Below, piece by piece: positions 54,810-63,996 of a stretch of 64,000 nt of DNA. Position 1 is the stretch's first letter, and each line of letters starts with the position of its first letter. Both the position numbers and the translations under genes were made by a program. The notes beneath the pieces were generated by a model that was not told where the DNA came from, made no database searches, and worked only from the letters and a program-made list of their open reading frames with translations. Origin of the DNA: Streptomyces sp. f51 (GTDB lineage: Bacteria > Actinomycetota > Actinomycetes > Streptomycetales > Streptomycetaceae); assembly GCF_037940415.1 (NCBI RefSeq), contig NZ_CP149798.1:2414501-2478500 (forward strand), read 5' to 3'.

Positions 54810-55346
54810 TCAGGCTGAAATGCCGTCGATCCGGGCCATGGCGTCGTCCGCGCCGTACGGTTGCAGGTAGGGCATCCAGCGTGGGTCCCTGTGCCCGGTT
54901 CCGATGATGCGCCACGCGAGCCCCGTCGGCGGGGCGGGTTTGTGGCGCAGGCGCCAGCCGATCTCGACCAGGTGGCGGTCGGCCTTGGTGTGGTTGCAGC
55001 GGCGGCAGGACGCCACCACGTTGTCCCAGGCGTGCTGACCCCCGCGGGAGCGCGGGATGACGTGGTCGACGCTGGTTGCGACGCCACCGCAGTACATGCA
55101 CCGGCCGCCGTCGCGGGCGAACAGGGCTCGCCTGGTCAGCGGGACGGGCCCTCGGTAGGGAACCCGTACGAACCTCTTCAGCCGGACCACGCTGGGTGCG
55201 GGGACAGTAACGGTCGCGCTGTGCATGAAGGCGCCGGATTCCTCGAGGCAGACTGCCTTGTTCTCGAGGACGAGGACGAGCGCGCGGTGGAGCGGTACGA
55301 CGCCGAGCGGCTCGTACGACGCGTTGAGGACCAGGACGTGCGGCAC
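54810..55346 (-). CDS. HNH endonuclease family protein
   Basis: The 178-residue protein has the HNH nuclease core: zinc Cys pair CMYCGG, the catalytic [10 protein letters not shown], and [11 protein letters not shown] with the second Cys pair. The N-terminal half ([22 protein letters not shown]) is that of a conserved stand-alone HNH family found in nearly all actinobacteria, not linked to introns or phage. The role is unknown. The GTG start at 55346 has AAGGAGG six bases upstream. It is divergent from the MscS gene. Confidence 0.92.
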   Translation of the reverse strand: MPHVLVLNASYEPLGVVPLHRALVLVLENKAVCLEESGAFMHSATVTVPAPSVVRLKRFVRVPYRGPVPLTRRALFARDGGRCMYCGGVATSVDHVIPRSRGGQHAWDNVVASCRRCNHTKADRHLVEIGWRLRHKPAPPTGLAWRIIGTGHRDPRWMPYLQPYGADDAMARIDGISA

Positions 55347-55616
55347 GGATGCCTCCTTGTACGCCGGCGGCGCGTGGCTCGCGCCGGGACGATCTGTAGG
55401 TCAGTCTCCCCTCATGCCTGGTGGTGGCGCCACCATGTCCCGGTAACGGGCTGGGAGTGTTTTCGACCACATCCCCTACATCCCCAGGTGAGCACGGTCT
55501 CTCCCCTCGACATGACAACGATCCACACACGATGCCCCGTTAGTGTGGTGGTTCTGCCCTGACGGCACCCCTGTGTCCCCGCCGCGGGCGGACCGCTACG
55601 CCTGGAGGTACCTGCT

Positions 55617-56735
55617 GTGTCCTTGCCCGTCCTATCGGCCCTGGTCGCCGGTGCGAACCCGTCGCCGTCACCCTCGACGTCGACCGGCCCGCTCACGGTG
55701 ACCCCCACGCTCCAGGACGCCCAGGAGAGTGCGACCCACGCCGCCAGCTGGGTCGAGGAGAACTGGTCGACCTGGCTGGCCATAGGTCTGCGCGTCCTGC
55801 TCATCCTGGTGATCGCCGCCGCACTGAGAGTGTTCGTGCGCCGGTCGATCACCAAGCTCATCGACCGGATGAGCCGCACCGCCGAGGCCGTGGACGGCAC
55901 GACGCTCGGCGGTCTGCTGGTGAACGCGGAGCGCCGCAGGCAGCGCTCGCAGGCCATCGGCTCGGTGCTGCGCTCGGTCGCGTCCTTCCTGATCATGGGC
56001 ACGGCCGCGCTGATGATCCTCGGCACGTTCCAGATCAATCTGGCGCCGCTGCTCGCCTCGGCGGGTGTGGCCGGTGTCGCGATCGGTTTCGGCGCCCGCA
56101 ACCTGGTCACCGACTTCCTCTCCGGCGTCTTCATGATCCTTGAGGACCAGTACGGCGTCGGCGACGTGATCGACGCGGGGGTGGCCTCCGGCGAGGTCAT
56201 AGAGGTGGGTCTGCGCGTGACCAAGCTGCGCGGCGACAACGGCGAGATCTGGTACGTCCGCAACGGCGAGGTCAAGCGCATCGGCAACCTGTCCCAGGGC
56301 TGGGCCACGGCCGGGGTGGACGTCACGGTCCGCTCCTCGGAGGACCTGGACCACGTCCGGTCGGTCATCGACGACGTCGCCGAGACCATCAGCAAGGAAG
56401 AGCCCTGGAACGAGCGGCTGTGGGGCCCGGTGGAGATCCTGGGCCTGGACAGCGTGCTCCTCGACTCCATGGTGGTCCGCGTCTCGGCCAAGACGATGCC
56501 GGGCAAGGCCAGCTCCGTGGAGCGGGAGCTCCGCTGGCGGATCAAGCGCGCCTTCGACGCCGCCGACATCCGCATCATGGGCGGCCCGACGGCCCCCGTC
56601 GAGGAGGAGCCCGTCGACCCGTCGGCCGCGGTGGCGGCCCCGTCGGTCCTGGGGAACCCGGCCTCCCCCCAGTCGGAGGCGACGGCGCCCATCCCGTCCC
56701 CGGCGTCCTCGGGGTCCTCGGGCGTGCCCAAGTAG
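55617..56735 (+). CDS. mscS: Small-conductance mechanosensitive channel (MscS family)
   Basis: The 372-residue protein has a leading hydrophilic region, three membrane helices (about 55-75, 118-135 and 138-160) and the typical pore helix ASAGVAGVAIGFGARNLVTDFLSG followed by the beta domain (LEDQYGVGDVI). It opens on membrane tension to release solutes during hypo-osmotic shock. A Pro/Ser/Ala-rich C-terminal tail of about 50 residues is extra. The GTG start has TGGAGG upstream. A 20-bp perfect hairpin follows. Confidence 0.92.
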   Translation: MSLPVLSALVAGANPSPSPSTSTGPLTVTPTLQDAQESATHAASWVEENWSTWLAIGLRVLLILVIAAALRVFVRRSITKLIDRMSRTAEAVDGTTLGGLLVNAERRRQRSQAIGSVLRSVASFLIMGTAALMILGTFQINLAPLLASAGVAGVAIGFGARNLVTDFLSGVFMILEDQYGVGDVIDAGVASGEVIEVGLRVTKLRGDNGEIWYVRNGEVKRIGNLSQGWATAGVDVTVRSSEDLDHVRSVIDDVAETISKEEPWNERLWGPVEILGLDSVLLDSMVVRVSAKTMPGKASSVERELRWRIKRAFDAADIRIMGGPTAPVEEEPVDPSAAVAAPSVLGNPASPQSEATAPIPSPASSGSSGVPK

Positions 56736-56753
56736 GGCCGAGGCGGCAGCAGA

Positions 56754-56796
56754 CCGAAGGGGCGGCACCCGGATGTTCCGGGTGCCGCCCCTTCGG
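56754..56796 (+). terminator. Terminator after mscS
   Basis: A perfect 20-bp stem (56754-56773 with 56777-56796) with a 3-base loop lies 19 bp after the mscS stop codon. Confidence 0.9.
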
Positions 56797-57017
56797 CGTA
56801 CCGGCCCAGGGCCCGCGTGCCGAGCGGCTCGGCACGCGCGGCGGATCCCCGGGGCGGGATCGCGCGTGAAACGCCTGCTCACCCCCGCCGGGACCGATCG
56901 CCTTCACAGGACCCCCGCATTCCGGCCACATCGTCCGACCGTCTACTGTCACCCCAACAGCGGGCCCTTGTTCTGGAGCGTAACGCCCAGGGGCCCGCCT
57001 CGAAATGTGGGGAATCC

Positions 57018-57881
57018 ATGCGCAAGTACGCCATCGGCGCCGTCGTCTCCGGCGCCCTGGCCGTGTCCGCCCTGGCCGCGCCGTCCGCTTCGGCCGCCAC
57101 ACCGGACCTCTCCTTCTCCAACGCGGTCGTCAACAACGGCAAGGCCATCGTCGTCGGCACCAGCGGTGTGGTGAACGTCCCGGTCAGGTTCACCCTGGTC
57201 CACCCGGTCGGCGTCGTCCTCAACAACATGTCGGACAACGTCGTCACCGAGGGCTCGGCCAACATCGCGGGCATCGCCCTGTACCGCGGGAGGACAGTCG
57301 CGAAGGCGGTGAACGAGATGGAGCCGGACCAGGCCCCGAAGTGCACCCCGACGACGACGACCGCCACGACGGTCACCGAGTCGTGCACCGAGGTCATCGC
57401 CCTCGCCCCCGAGGACTACCTGTACGAGGCGGCCGACGCGGGCACCTGGAAGGTCGCCGGCTTCTACGGCCACGTCAGCCTGGACAGCGACGACGACGGC
57501 AACCACGTCAGCTTCGACTACGGCTACGACATGTGGGGCATCCCGGGGACCGCCCAGGTCAAGCGCGCCGCCAAGCTCTCCGTCAACGCCGGTCCCGAGC
57601 CGGTGAAGAAGGGCGGCACGCTCACCGTCAAGGGCGCGCTGACCCGCGCCGACTGGAACACCGGCAGGTACACCGGCCTCAAGGGCCAGCCGGCCGCCCT
57701 CCAGTTCAAGGCGAAGGGCGCCACCGCCTACAAGACCGTCAAGACGGTGACCTCGGGCACCGCGGGCGCCCTGAGCACCACGGTCAAGGCCACGACCGAC
57801 GGCACCTACCGCTACACGTTCGCAGGCACGACCACCACAGGCACGGCCACGGCCACGGGCGACTACGTCGACGTGAAGTAG
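57018..57881 (+). CDS. Secreted protein of unknown function
   Basis: The 287-residue product has a Sec signal peptide (MRKYAIGAVVSGALAVSALAAPSASA). The mature protein is largely beta-type with an N-terminal domain of about 160 residues including one Cys pair, and a C-terminal Ig-like or carbohydrate-binding-like domain (KKGGTLTVKGALTRADW... to TGTATATGDYVDVK), rich in Thr. I do not recognise the family; related secreted calcium-binding or Ig-like proteins are common in Streptomyces. It is preceded by GTGGGGA and flanked by terminators on both sides, so it is monocistronic. Confidence 0.75.
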   Translation: MRKYAIGAVVSGALAVSALAAPSASAATPDLSFSNAVVNNGKAIVVGTSGVVNVPVRFTLVHPVGVVLNNMSDNVVTEGSANIAGIALYRGRTVAKAVNEMEPDQAPKCTPTTTTATTVTESCTEVIALAPEDYLYEAADAGTWKVAGFYGHVSLDSDDDGNHVSFDYGYDMWGIPGTAQVKRAAKLSVNAGPEPVKKGGTLTVKGALTRADWNTGRYTGLKGQPAALQFKAKGATAYKTVKTVTSGTAGALSTTVKATTDGTYRYTFAGTTTTGTATATGDYVDVK

Positions 57882-57913
57882 CGGACCCGGCCTCTCCCGG
57901 CTCCGCCCCGGAA

Positions 57914-57953
57914 TCGCCCCCGCCCCGGACGAACTCGTCCACCGCGGGGGCGA
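57914..57953 (+). terminator. Terminator after the secreted protein gene
   Basis: A 10-bp stem (57914-57923 with 57944-57953) encloses an inner GGACGA...TCGTCC stem, 33 bp after the stop codon. Confidence 0.7.
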
Positions 57954-57985
57954 CTTCGTTTCGGCCGGCCCTCGCTCCGCCCCCT

Positions 57986-58011
57986 CCGGACCGGCCCGCA
58001 GGCCGGTCCGG
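57986..58011 (+). terminator. Second hairpin before the csn operon
   Basis: An 11-bp perfect stem (57986-57996 with 58001-58011) with a 4-base loop lies just upstream of the csnR promoter and would insulate it. Confidence 0.6.
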
Positions 58012-58059
58012 CACAACGCCACCCAGATAACGACTCCGTCGCCTCGGTGGCGTTCTCTC

Positions 58060-58089
58060 TTGACGGGTTCGCCCCGTCCGGCCTACTTT
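58060..58089 (+). promoter_or_regulatory. Promoter of the csnR operon
   Basis: TTGACG (58060-58065) and TACTTT (58084-58089) are separated by 18 bases, a good match for a housekeeping promoter. Transcription would start near 58096, just before the palindrome at 58103. Confidence 0.7.
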
Positions 58090-58102
58090 CCTCGCACGGC
58101 AA

Positions 58103-58117
58103 TAGGAAACTTTCCTA
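58103..58117. promoter_or_regulatory. Putative CsnR operator
   Basis: TAGGAAA-C-TTTCCTA is a perfect palindrome around one central base. It lies just downstream of the promoter and before csnR, where a repressor would block initiation or early elongation. It matches the AGGAAA...TTTCCT operator I recall for CsnR of S. lividans, which controls chitosanase. A further half-like ACTTTCCT lies at 58085. Confidence 0.75.
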
Positions 58118-58193
58118 ACAATGATCTCGCGGTGGACTTCTCGAAGACCTCCCTGGGAAGCTGGTCGGTCGAGAAGGGCAGGTGGCGACAGAC

Positions 58194-59405
58194 ATGGCAG
58201 GTTCCGCCGGAACGCCGGGCACTCCGCGCGTCCTGCGCGCGATGAACGACCGCGCCGCCCTAGATCTGCTGCTCGCGCACGGCCCACTCTCCCGGACCCG
58301 GATCGGCAAGCTCACCGGCCTGTCCAAGCCCACCGCCTCGCAGCTCCTGGCCCGCCTGGAGGCCGCAGGACTCGTCCTGGCCACCGGCACCAGCGAGGGA
58401 CGGCCGGGCCCCAGCGCCCAGCTGTACGAGGTCAATCCGGGTGCCGCCCACGCGGCCGGACTCGACGTCACCCCCGAGCGCGTCCTCGCCGCCGTCGCCG
58501 ACATCACCGGCCGCACGGTCGGCACGTACGAACTGCCCACCCCGGGCCGCCGCCCCGCCCAGCCCGTCGTCCGCCAGGTCACCGAGGCCCTCGACGGCGC
58601 GGTGAAGGCCGCCGGGCTCGCCCGGGACGACGTCCGCCGCCTGGTCATCGGCACCCCCGGCGCCTTCGACCCCAACACCGGCCGGCTGCGCTACGCCTCC
58701 CACCTGCCCGGCTGGCACTCCTCGGCCCTCCTCGACGAGCTGGCCGCGGCCCTGCCGATGCCCGTCGAGTACGAGAACGACGTCAACCTCGTCGCCATCG
58801 CCGAGCAGCGGCTCGGCGCCGCCCGGGGGCACGAGGACTTCGTCCTGCTCTGGAACGAGGGCGGTCTCGGCGCGGCCCTCGTCCTCGGCGGCCGGCTGCA
58901 CCGCGGCTGGACCGGCGGCGCGGGCGAGGTCGGCTTCCTGCCGGTGCCCGGCGCGCCCCTGGTCCGCCAGGTGACCCGGGCCAACAGCGGCGGTTACCAA
59001 GAACTCGCCGGCTCCCAGGCCATCCCCCAGCTGGCCCGCGAACTCGGCATCACGGACCTGCCCACGGGCCCGTACGCCGAGGTCGCGGCCACCGCCGTCG
59101 AACGGGCCGCCGCGGTCGACGCGGGCCCGTACCGGCAACTGCTCCAGAGGTACGCGACCGGGCTCGCCACCGGTCTGGCCTCCCTCGTCTCCGTGCTCGA
59201 CCCCGAACTGGTGGTCCTCAGCGGAGCCTCGCTCACCGCGGGCGGCGAACCGCTGCGCGCCCTGGTCCAGGCCGAACTGGAGGAACTGGCCGCGTCCCGG
59301 CCGCGCCTCGTCGTCGGCGACGTCCGCGAACACCCCGTGCTGCGGGGCGCGTTGGAGAGCGCCCTGGCAGCGACCCGCGACGAGGTCTTCGACACCTCCC
59401 GCTGA
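58194..59405 (+). CDS. csnR: ROK-family repressor of the amino-sugar oligosaccharide operon
   Basis: The roughly 403-residue protein has an N-terminal winged helix (HGPLSRTRIGKLTGLSKPTASQLL at about residues 29-52) and a C-terminal ROK domain. Unlike the ROK protein at 16760, it lacks the Cys zinc cluster; HRGWTGGAGEVGFLPV is followed by RANSGGYQE rather than CxCGxxGC. Gene order (regulator, binding protein, two permeases, GH4 glycosidase) matches the S. coelicolor csnR-K operon as I recall it. The start is uncertain: ATG 58194 with AGGTGG upstream, or GTG 58182. An operator-like palindrome lies upstream. Confidence 0.85.
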   Translation: MAGSAGTPGTPRVLRAMNDRAALDLLLAHGPLSRTRIGKLTGLSKPTASQLLARLEAAGLVLATGTSEGRPGPSAQLYEVNPGAAHAAGLDVTPERVLAAVADITGRTVGTYELPTPGRRPAQPVVRQVTEALDGAVKAAGLARDDVRRLVIGTPGAFDPNTGRLRYASHLPGWHSSALLDELAAALPMPVEYENDVNLVAIAEQRLGAARGHEDFVLLWNEGGLGAALVLGGRLHRGWTGGAGEVGFLPVPGAPLVRQVTRANSGGYQELAGSQAIPQLARELGITDLPTGPYAEVAATAVERAAAVDAGPYRQLLQRYATGLATGLASLVSVLDPELVVLSGASLTAGGEPLRALVQAELEELAASRPRLVVGDVREHPVLRGALESALAATRDEVFDTSR

Positions 59406-59541
59406 ACCCGCCCCGAGTCCCGACTCCTCCGACGCCCCGAACCCCGACTCCTCCGACCCGCCCCGGGCCCGTGCTTCCCTCGCCCCGCCCGGGCCCGCAC
59501 CGTCCCGTGTCCCGCCCCGTCCCTCGCAGGGAGATCTCGCC

Positions 59542-60879
59542 ATGCCCGGAATGTCCCGAAAGGCGGCCGTCGCGCTCGCCGCCTCCGCCTCGATAGCCCT
59601 CCTCGCCACCGCCTGTACCGGACAGTCCGACAGCGGCGGAGGGGACGACGCGTCCAAGGAGCAGACGATCAACTTCTGGCACGCCTGGAGCGCGCCGAAC
59701 GAGGTCAAGGCCGTGAAGTCGCTGGTCGCGGGCTTCGAGAAGGCGCACCCCAACATCCACGTGAACATCGTCGGCAACATGACCGACGACAAGATCAACC
59801 AGGCGCTGCGCGCGGGCGGCGACAAGGCCCCCGACGTGGTCTCGTCCTTCACCACCAACAACGTGGGCAAGTTCTGCTCCTCCGGCGCCTTCGTCGATCT
59901 GAACCCCTTCTTCAAGAAGGCCCACATCGACCCCGAGACGACGTTCCCGAAGGCGATGAACGAATACACCCAGTTCGACGGCAACCGCTGCACGGTGCCG
60001 CTCCTCGGTGACGCGTACGGGCTCTACTACAACAAGGACGCGTTCAAGAAGGCCGGGATCGCCTCCCCGCCGAAGACCTGGTCCGAGTTCGAGACCGACG
60101 CCAAGAAGCTGACGATCACCAAGGGCGACTCGTACTCCCAGCTCGGCTTCATGCCGGACTACCACGGCTGGGAGTCCACCACCGAGCACTACTTCGGGCA
60201 GTTCTCGCCGACGTACTTCGACAGCAGCGGCAAGTCGAACATCGCCAAGGACCCCGCCTTCGCGGCCGGGTTCACCCTCCAGAAGAAGCTGGTCGACGAA
60301 CTCGGCGGCTTCAAGAAGCTGGAGACCTACCGCTCCAAGCTCGGTGACGAGTGGGGCCCCAAGCACCCCTTCCACACCGGCCAGGTGGCCATGCAGCTCG
60401 ACGGCGAATGGCGGCTCGGCATGGCCGAGGAGGCCAAGCCCGACTTCGAGATCGGCGTCGCCCCGCTGCCCGTCCCCGACGACCAGGCCGACCAGTACGG
60501 CAAGGGCTACATCACCGGCACGATCGCGGGCATCGCGTCCACCAGCCACAAGCAGAACGCGGCCTGGGAACTGGTGAAGTACATGACCACGGACACGGAC
60601 GCGGTGGTCGGCTTCGCCAACGGCATCCACAACGTGCCCTCGACGCTCGCGGCCCTCAAGTCGCCGAAGCTGACGTACGACCCGCGGTTCAAGACGTTCC
60701 TGGACATCGCCTCGAACCCGAACTCGACGACGACCCCGGCGTCCATCAACGGCGGCACCTACCTCGTGACGATCCAGCAGTTCGGATACGACTACGAGAG
60801 CGGCAAGTCCACGGATCTGAAGGCGGGCCTCGCGGCCACGGCCCGGCAGATCGACACGGACATCGCGCAGGCGAAGTAG
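59542..60879 (+). CDS. csnE: Sugar ABC transporter binding lipoprotein
   Basis: The 445-residue protein is a family 1 extracellular solute-binding lipoprotein: signal peptide with lipobox LLATAC (Cys25), then the INFWHAWSAPNE start and the PDVVSSFTTNNVGKF region of carbohydrate-binding proteins. In the csn operon it is thought to bind glucosamine oligosaccharides from chitosan. GCAGGGAGA stands before the ATG. It follows csnR after 136 bp of C-rich sequence and precedes two permeases by 10 bp. Ligand assignment rests on gene order. Confidence 0.9.
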   Translation: MPGMSRKAAVALAASASIALLATACTGQSDSGGGDDASKEQTINFWHAWSAPNEVKAVKSLVAGFEKAHPNIHVNIVGNMTDDKINQALRAGGDKAPDVVSSFTTNNVGKFCSSGAFVDLNPFFKKAHIDPETTFPKAMNEYTQFDGNRCTVPLLGDAYGLYYNKDAFKKAGIASPPKTWSEFETDAKKLTITKGDSYSQLGFMPDYHGWESTTEHYFGQFSPTYFDSSGKSNIAKDPAFAAGFTLQKKLVDELGGFKKLETYRSKLGDEWGPKHPFHTGQVAMQLDGEWRLGMAEEAKPDFEIGVAPLPVPDDQADQYGKGYITGTIAGIASTSHKQNAAWELVKYMTTDTDAVVGFANGIHNVPSTLAALKSPKLTYDPRFKTFLDIASNPNSTTTPASINGGTYLVTIQQFGYDYESGKSTDLKAGLAATARQIDTDIAQAK

Positions 60880-60889
60880 CCGCCCGGAC

Positions 60890-61831
60890 ATGAGTACTGT
60901 CACGCTCGCCTCCAAGCGCCGCAGGTCGGCGCTGCGGACGCTCGCCTTCATGTCGCCGTGGCTGATCGGCTTCGCGGTCTTCTTCGCCTACCCGCTGATC
61001 TCCACCGTCTACTTCTCCTTCATGCACTACGACGGCTTCAAGCCGCCGACGTGGAGCGGGACGAAGAACTGGCGCTACGTCTTCGAGAACTACCCGCTGT
61101 TCTGGCCCGCGCTGCGCAACACCCTGTGGCTGGTGCTGGTCATGGTGACCCTGCGGGTGCTGTTCGGGCTCGGCGTCGGACTGCTGATCACGAAGATCAA
61201 GACGGGCACGGGTGTCTTCCGCACCCTCTTCTATCTGCCCTACCTCGCCCCGCCGGTGGCCGCCACCATGGCCTTCGCCTTCCTCCTCAACCCCGGCACG
61301 GGGCCGGTCAACTCGCTCCTGGAGAAGGCCGGCATCACGGCACCCGGCTGGTTCAACGACCCCGCCTGGTCCAAGCCCGCGCTGACCCTGCTGGCCCTGT
61401 GGGGCATCGGCGACCTGATGGTCATCTTCATGGCCGCGCTCCTTGACGTGCCCACGGAGCAGTACGAGGCCGCCGAGCTGGACGGCGCCTCGGCCTGGCA
61501 GCGCTTCCGGTACGTCACGCTGCCGAACATCTCGCCCATCGTGATGTTCGCCGTGGTCACCGGGGTCATCCAGACCATGCAGTACTACACGCAGCCGCTG
61601 ATCGCCGGGAAGGTCGCCTCGGGCGTCATCCAGGGCGCCGGAACGCAGTTCGAGCCCGGCTATCCCGACAAGTCGACGCTCACCCTGCCCCAGCTCGTCT
61701 ACAACCTCGGCTTCCAGCGCTTCGACTACGGCTCCGCCTGTGTGGTCGCGCTGGTGCTGTTCGCCCTGTCCATGGTGTTCACCGCGTTCCTGATGCGGCG
61801 CCGGGGCGGTCTCATCCAGGCAGGTGACTGA
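60890..61831 (+). CDS. csnF: Sugar ABC transporter permease
   Basis: The 313-residue MalF-type permease has six membrane helices. It shows the coupling loop EQYEAAELDGASAWQRFRYVTLPNISP (EAA motif) and the N-terminal LRTLAFMSPWLIGFAVFFAYPL. The ATPase is not encoded here; Streptomyces sugar importers commonly share the MsiK ATPase encoded elsewhere. It is 10 bp after the binding protein gene and 3 bp before the next permease, so all are co-transcribed. Confidence 0.92.
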   Translation: MSTVTLASKRRRSALRTLAFMSPWLIGFAVFFAYPLISTVYFSFMHYDGFKPPTWSGTKNWRYVFENYPLFWPALRNTLWLVLVMVTLRVLFGLGVGLLITKIKTGTGVFRTLFYLPYLAPPVAATMAFAFLLNPGTGPVNSLLEKAGITAPGWFNDPAWSKPALTLLALWGIGDLMVIFMAALLDVPTEQYEAAELDGASAWQRFRYVTLPNISPIVMFAVVTGVIQTMQYYTQPLIAGKVASGVIQGAGTQFEPGYPDKSTLTLPQLVYNLGFQRFDYGSACVVALVLFALSMVFTAFLMRRRGGLIQAGD

Positions 61832-61834
61832 CCG

Positions 61835-62728
61835 ATGACCCAAGTACTCGACAAGCCCGTGGAGTTGGCGAAGGCCGTCTCCCCCGCCGAACGCACCGCT
61901 CGCCGCAGGGCCTTGCTGGAGTGGGTCGCGGTCCACTCCCTCGGCGTCGCGACCGCCCTGTTCTTCGTCCTGCCCTTCGTGTTCGTGTTCCTGACCTCGC
62001 TGATGAGCGACACCCAGGCACTCAGCCGGGACCTGATCCCGCACACCTGGGAATGGGGCAACTACAGGAAGGTCTTCGACACCCCGGGCTTCCTCACCTG
62101 GTGGAAGAACACCCTGCTGTACGCCGGATTCGGCACGGTCCTGACCGTCGTCTCGTCGATCCCCGTCGCCTACGCCCTCGCCAAGTTCCGCTTCCGGGGC
62201 CGGAATCTGTCCCTGATGCTGGTCATCTCGATGATGATGCTGCCGCCGCAGGTCGTGATCATCCCCATGTACCTGTTCTGGGCGAAGCAGCTGGACCTGT
62301 CCGGCACCCTGTGGCCGCTGATCATCCCCATGGCGTTCGGCGACGCGTTCTCCATCTTCCTGCTGCGCCAGTTCCTGATGACCATCCCGAACGAGTACCT
62401 GGACGCCGCCAAGGTCGACGGCTGCGGGGATCTGCGGACGCTGCTGAAGGTCGTCCTGCCGATGGCGAAGCCGGGGATCGCGGCCGTCGCGCTCTTCCAG
62501 TTCTTCTACGCCTGGAACGACTACTTCGGCCCGCAGATCTACGCGTCCGAGAACCCGGGCGCCTGGACGCTGAGTTACGGCCTGGAGTCGTTCAAGGGCG
62601 CGCACCACACCGACTGGAATCTCACCATGGCCGCGACCGTCCTGGTCATGGCCCCCGTGATCCTCGTGTTCTTCTTCGCGCAGAAGGCGTTCGTCGAAGG
62701 CGTCACGCTCACCGGAGTGAAGGGTTAA
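61835..62728 (+). CDS. csnG: Sugar ABC transporter permease
   Basis: The 297-residue MalG-type permease has six helices and the EAA loop NEYLDAAKVDGCGDLRTLLKVVLPMAKPG. The conserved FVFLTSLMSDTQALSRDLIPHTWEWGNY after helix 1 is typical of MalG proteins. Start and stop lie 3 bp from each neighbour, so translation is tightly linked. It pairs with the permease just upstream and needs an ATPase from outside the operon. Confidence 0.92.
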   Translation: MTQVLDKPVELAKAVSPAERTARRRALLEWVAVHSLGVATALFFVLPFVFVFLTSLMSDTQALSRDLIPHTWEWGNYRKVFDTPGFLTWWKNTLLYAGFGTVLTVVSSIPVAYALAKFRFRGRNLSLMLVISMMMLPPQVVIIPMYLFWAKQLDLSGTLWPLIIPMAFGDAFSIFLLRQFLMTIPNEYLDAAKVDGCGDLRTLLKVVLPMAKPGIAAVALFQFFYAWNDYFGPQIYASENPGAWTLSYGLESFKGAHHTDWNLTMAATVLVMAPVILVFFFAQKAFVEGVTLTGVKG

Positions 62729-62730
62729 CC

Positions 62731-63996
62731 ATGAAACTCACCGTGGTCGGCGGAGGGTCGACCTACACCCCCGAACTCGTCGACGGCTTCGCCCGGCTCA
62801 GGGACACCCTGCCCGTCGAGGAACTCGTCCTCGTCGACCCGGCCGCCGAACGCCTGGAACTGGTGGGCGGTCTGGCCCGCCGGATCTTCGCCCGCCAGGG
62901 CCACCCGGGCCGGATCGTCACCACCTCCGACCTGGACGCGGGAGTGGAGGGCGCCGACGCCGTGCTCCTCCAGCTGCGCGTCGGCGGCCAGGCCGCCCGC
63001 GAGCAGGACGAGACCTGGCCGCTTGAGTGCGGCTGCGTCGGCCAGGAGACGACCGGCGCGGGCGGCCTCGCCAAGGCGCTGCGCACGGTTCCGGTGGTGC
63101 TGGACATCGCCGAACGCGTCCGCCGCACCAACCCGGACGCGTGGATCATCGACTTCACCAACCCGGTCGGCATCGTCACGCGCGCCCTGCTCCAGGCCGG
63201 CCACAGGACCGTCGGCCTGTGCAACGTGGCGATCGGCTTCCAGCGGAAGTTCGCCGGGCTGCTCGGGGTCTCCCCCACCGACGTCCATCTCGACCACGTG
63301 GGCCTCAACCACCTCACCTGGGAGACCGGTGTGCGTCTGGGCGGGCCCGAGGGCGAGAACGTCCTGCCCCGGCTGCTCGCCGAGCACGGAGACGCCGTCG
63401 CCGCGGACCTGCGGCTGCCCCGCTCCCTGGTCGAGCGCCTCGGCGTGGTCCCCTCGTACTACCTGCGCTACTTCTACGCCCACGACGAGGTGGTCGAGGA
63501 GCTGCGCACCAAGCCCTCCCGCGCCGCCGAAGTGGCGCAGATGGAACGGCAGTTGCTCACCATGTACGGCGATCCGGCGCTCGACCGCAAGCCGGAGCTG
63601 CTCGCGAAGCGGGGCGGCGCGTACTACTCGGAGGCGGCCGTCGACCTCGCCGCCGCGCTGCTCGGCGGGGGCGGCAGCCCCTACCAGGTGGTGAACACGT
63701 ACAACCGGGGAACCCTGCCGTTCCTGCCGGACGACGCGGTGATCGAGGTGCAGGCCGCGGTGAACGCCAAGGGGCCCGCCCCGCTGCCGGTGCCGGCCGT
63801 GGACCCGCTCCAGGCGGGCCTCATGGCGAACGTGACCGCGTACGAGGATCTCGCCCTGGAGGCCGCCCTGCGCGGCGGGCGCGACCGGGTCTTCCGGGCC
63901 CTGCTCGCCCACCCCCTGGTCGGCCAGTACGCCCTGGCCGACACCCTGACCGACCAGCTGATCGCGCACAACCGGGAGCACCTCGCGTGGGCATGA
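62731..63996 (+). CDS. csnH: GH4-family glycosidase (6-phospho-beta-glucosidase type)
   Basis: The 421-residue enzyme begins MKLTVVGGGSTYTPELVDG, the NAD-binding start of family GH4. Other marks are the CGCVGQETTGAGGL segment, IIDFTNPVGI, the metal-binding CN in LCNVAIGFQ and DHVGLNHLTW. GH4 enzymes use NAD+ and Mn2+ to cleave by oxidation-elimination. Here the substrate is probably an imported amino-sugar oligosaccharide, perhaps phosphorylated. It starts 3 bp after csnG and overlaps the next ORF by ATGA at the window end. Confidence 0.9.
   Translation: MKLTVVGGGSTYTPELVDGFARLRDTLPVEELVLVDPAAERLELVGGLARRIFARQGHPGRIVTTSDLDAGVEGADAVLLQLRVGGQAAREQDETWPLECGCVGQETTGAGGLAKALRTVPVVLDIAERVRRTNPDAWIIDFTNPVGIVTRALLQAGHRTVGLCNVAIGFQRKFAGLLGVSPTDVHLDHVGLNHLTWETGVRLGGPEGENVLPRLLAEHGDAVAADLRLPRSLVERLGVVPSYYLRYFYAHDEVVEELRTKPSRAAEVAQMERQLLTMYGDPALDRKPELLAKRGGAYYSEAAVDLAAALLGGGGSPYQVVNTYNRGTLPFLPDDAVIEVQAAVNAKGPAPLPVPAVDPLQAGLMANVTAYEDLALEAALRGGRDRVFRALLAHPLVGQYALADTLTDQLIAHNREHLAWA

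Noticed and set aside
54376..55530. A collagen-like ORF (repeated CGPCGP-type sequence) on the minus strand
   Set aside because: It is the 9-bp minisatellite read in an open frame plus the shadow of the HNH gene; no start site or signal peptide supports it.
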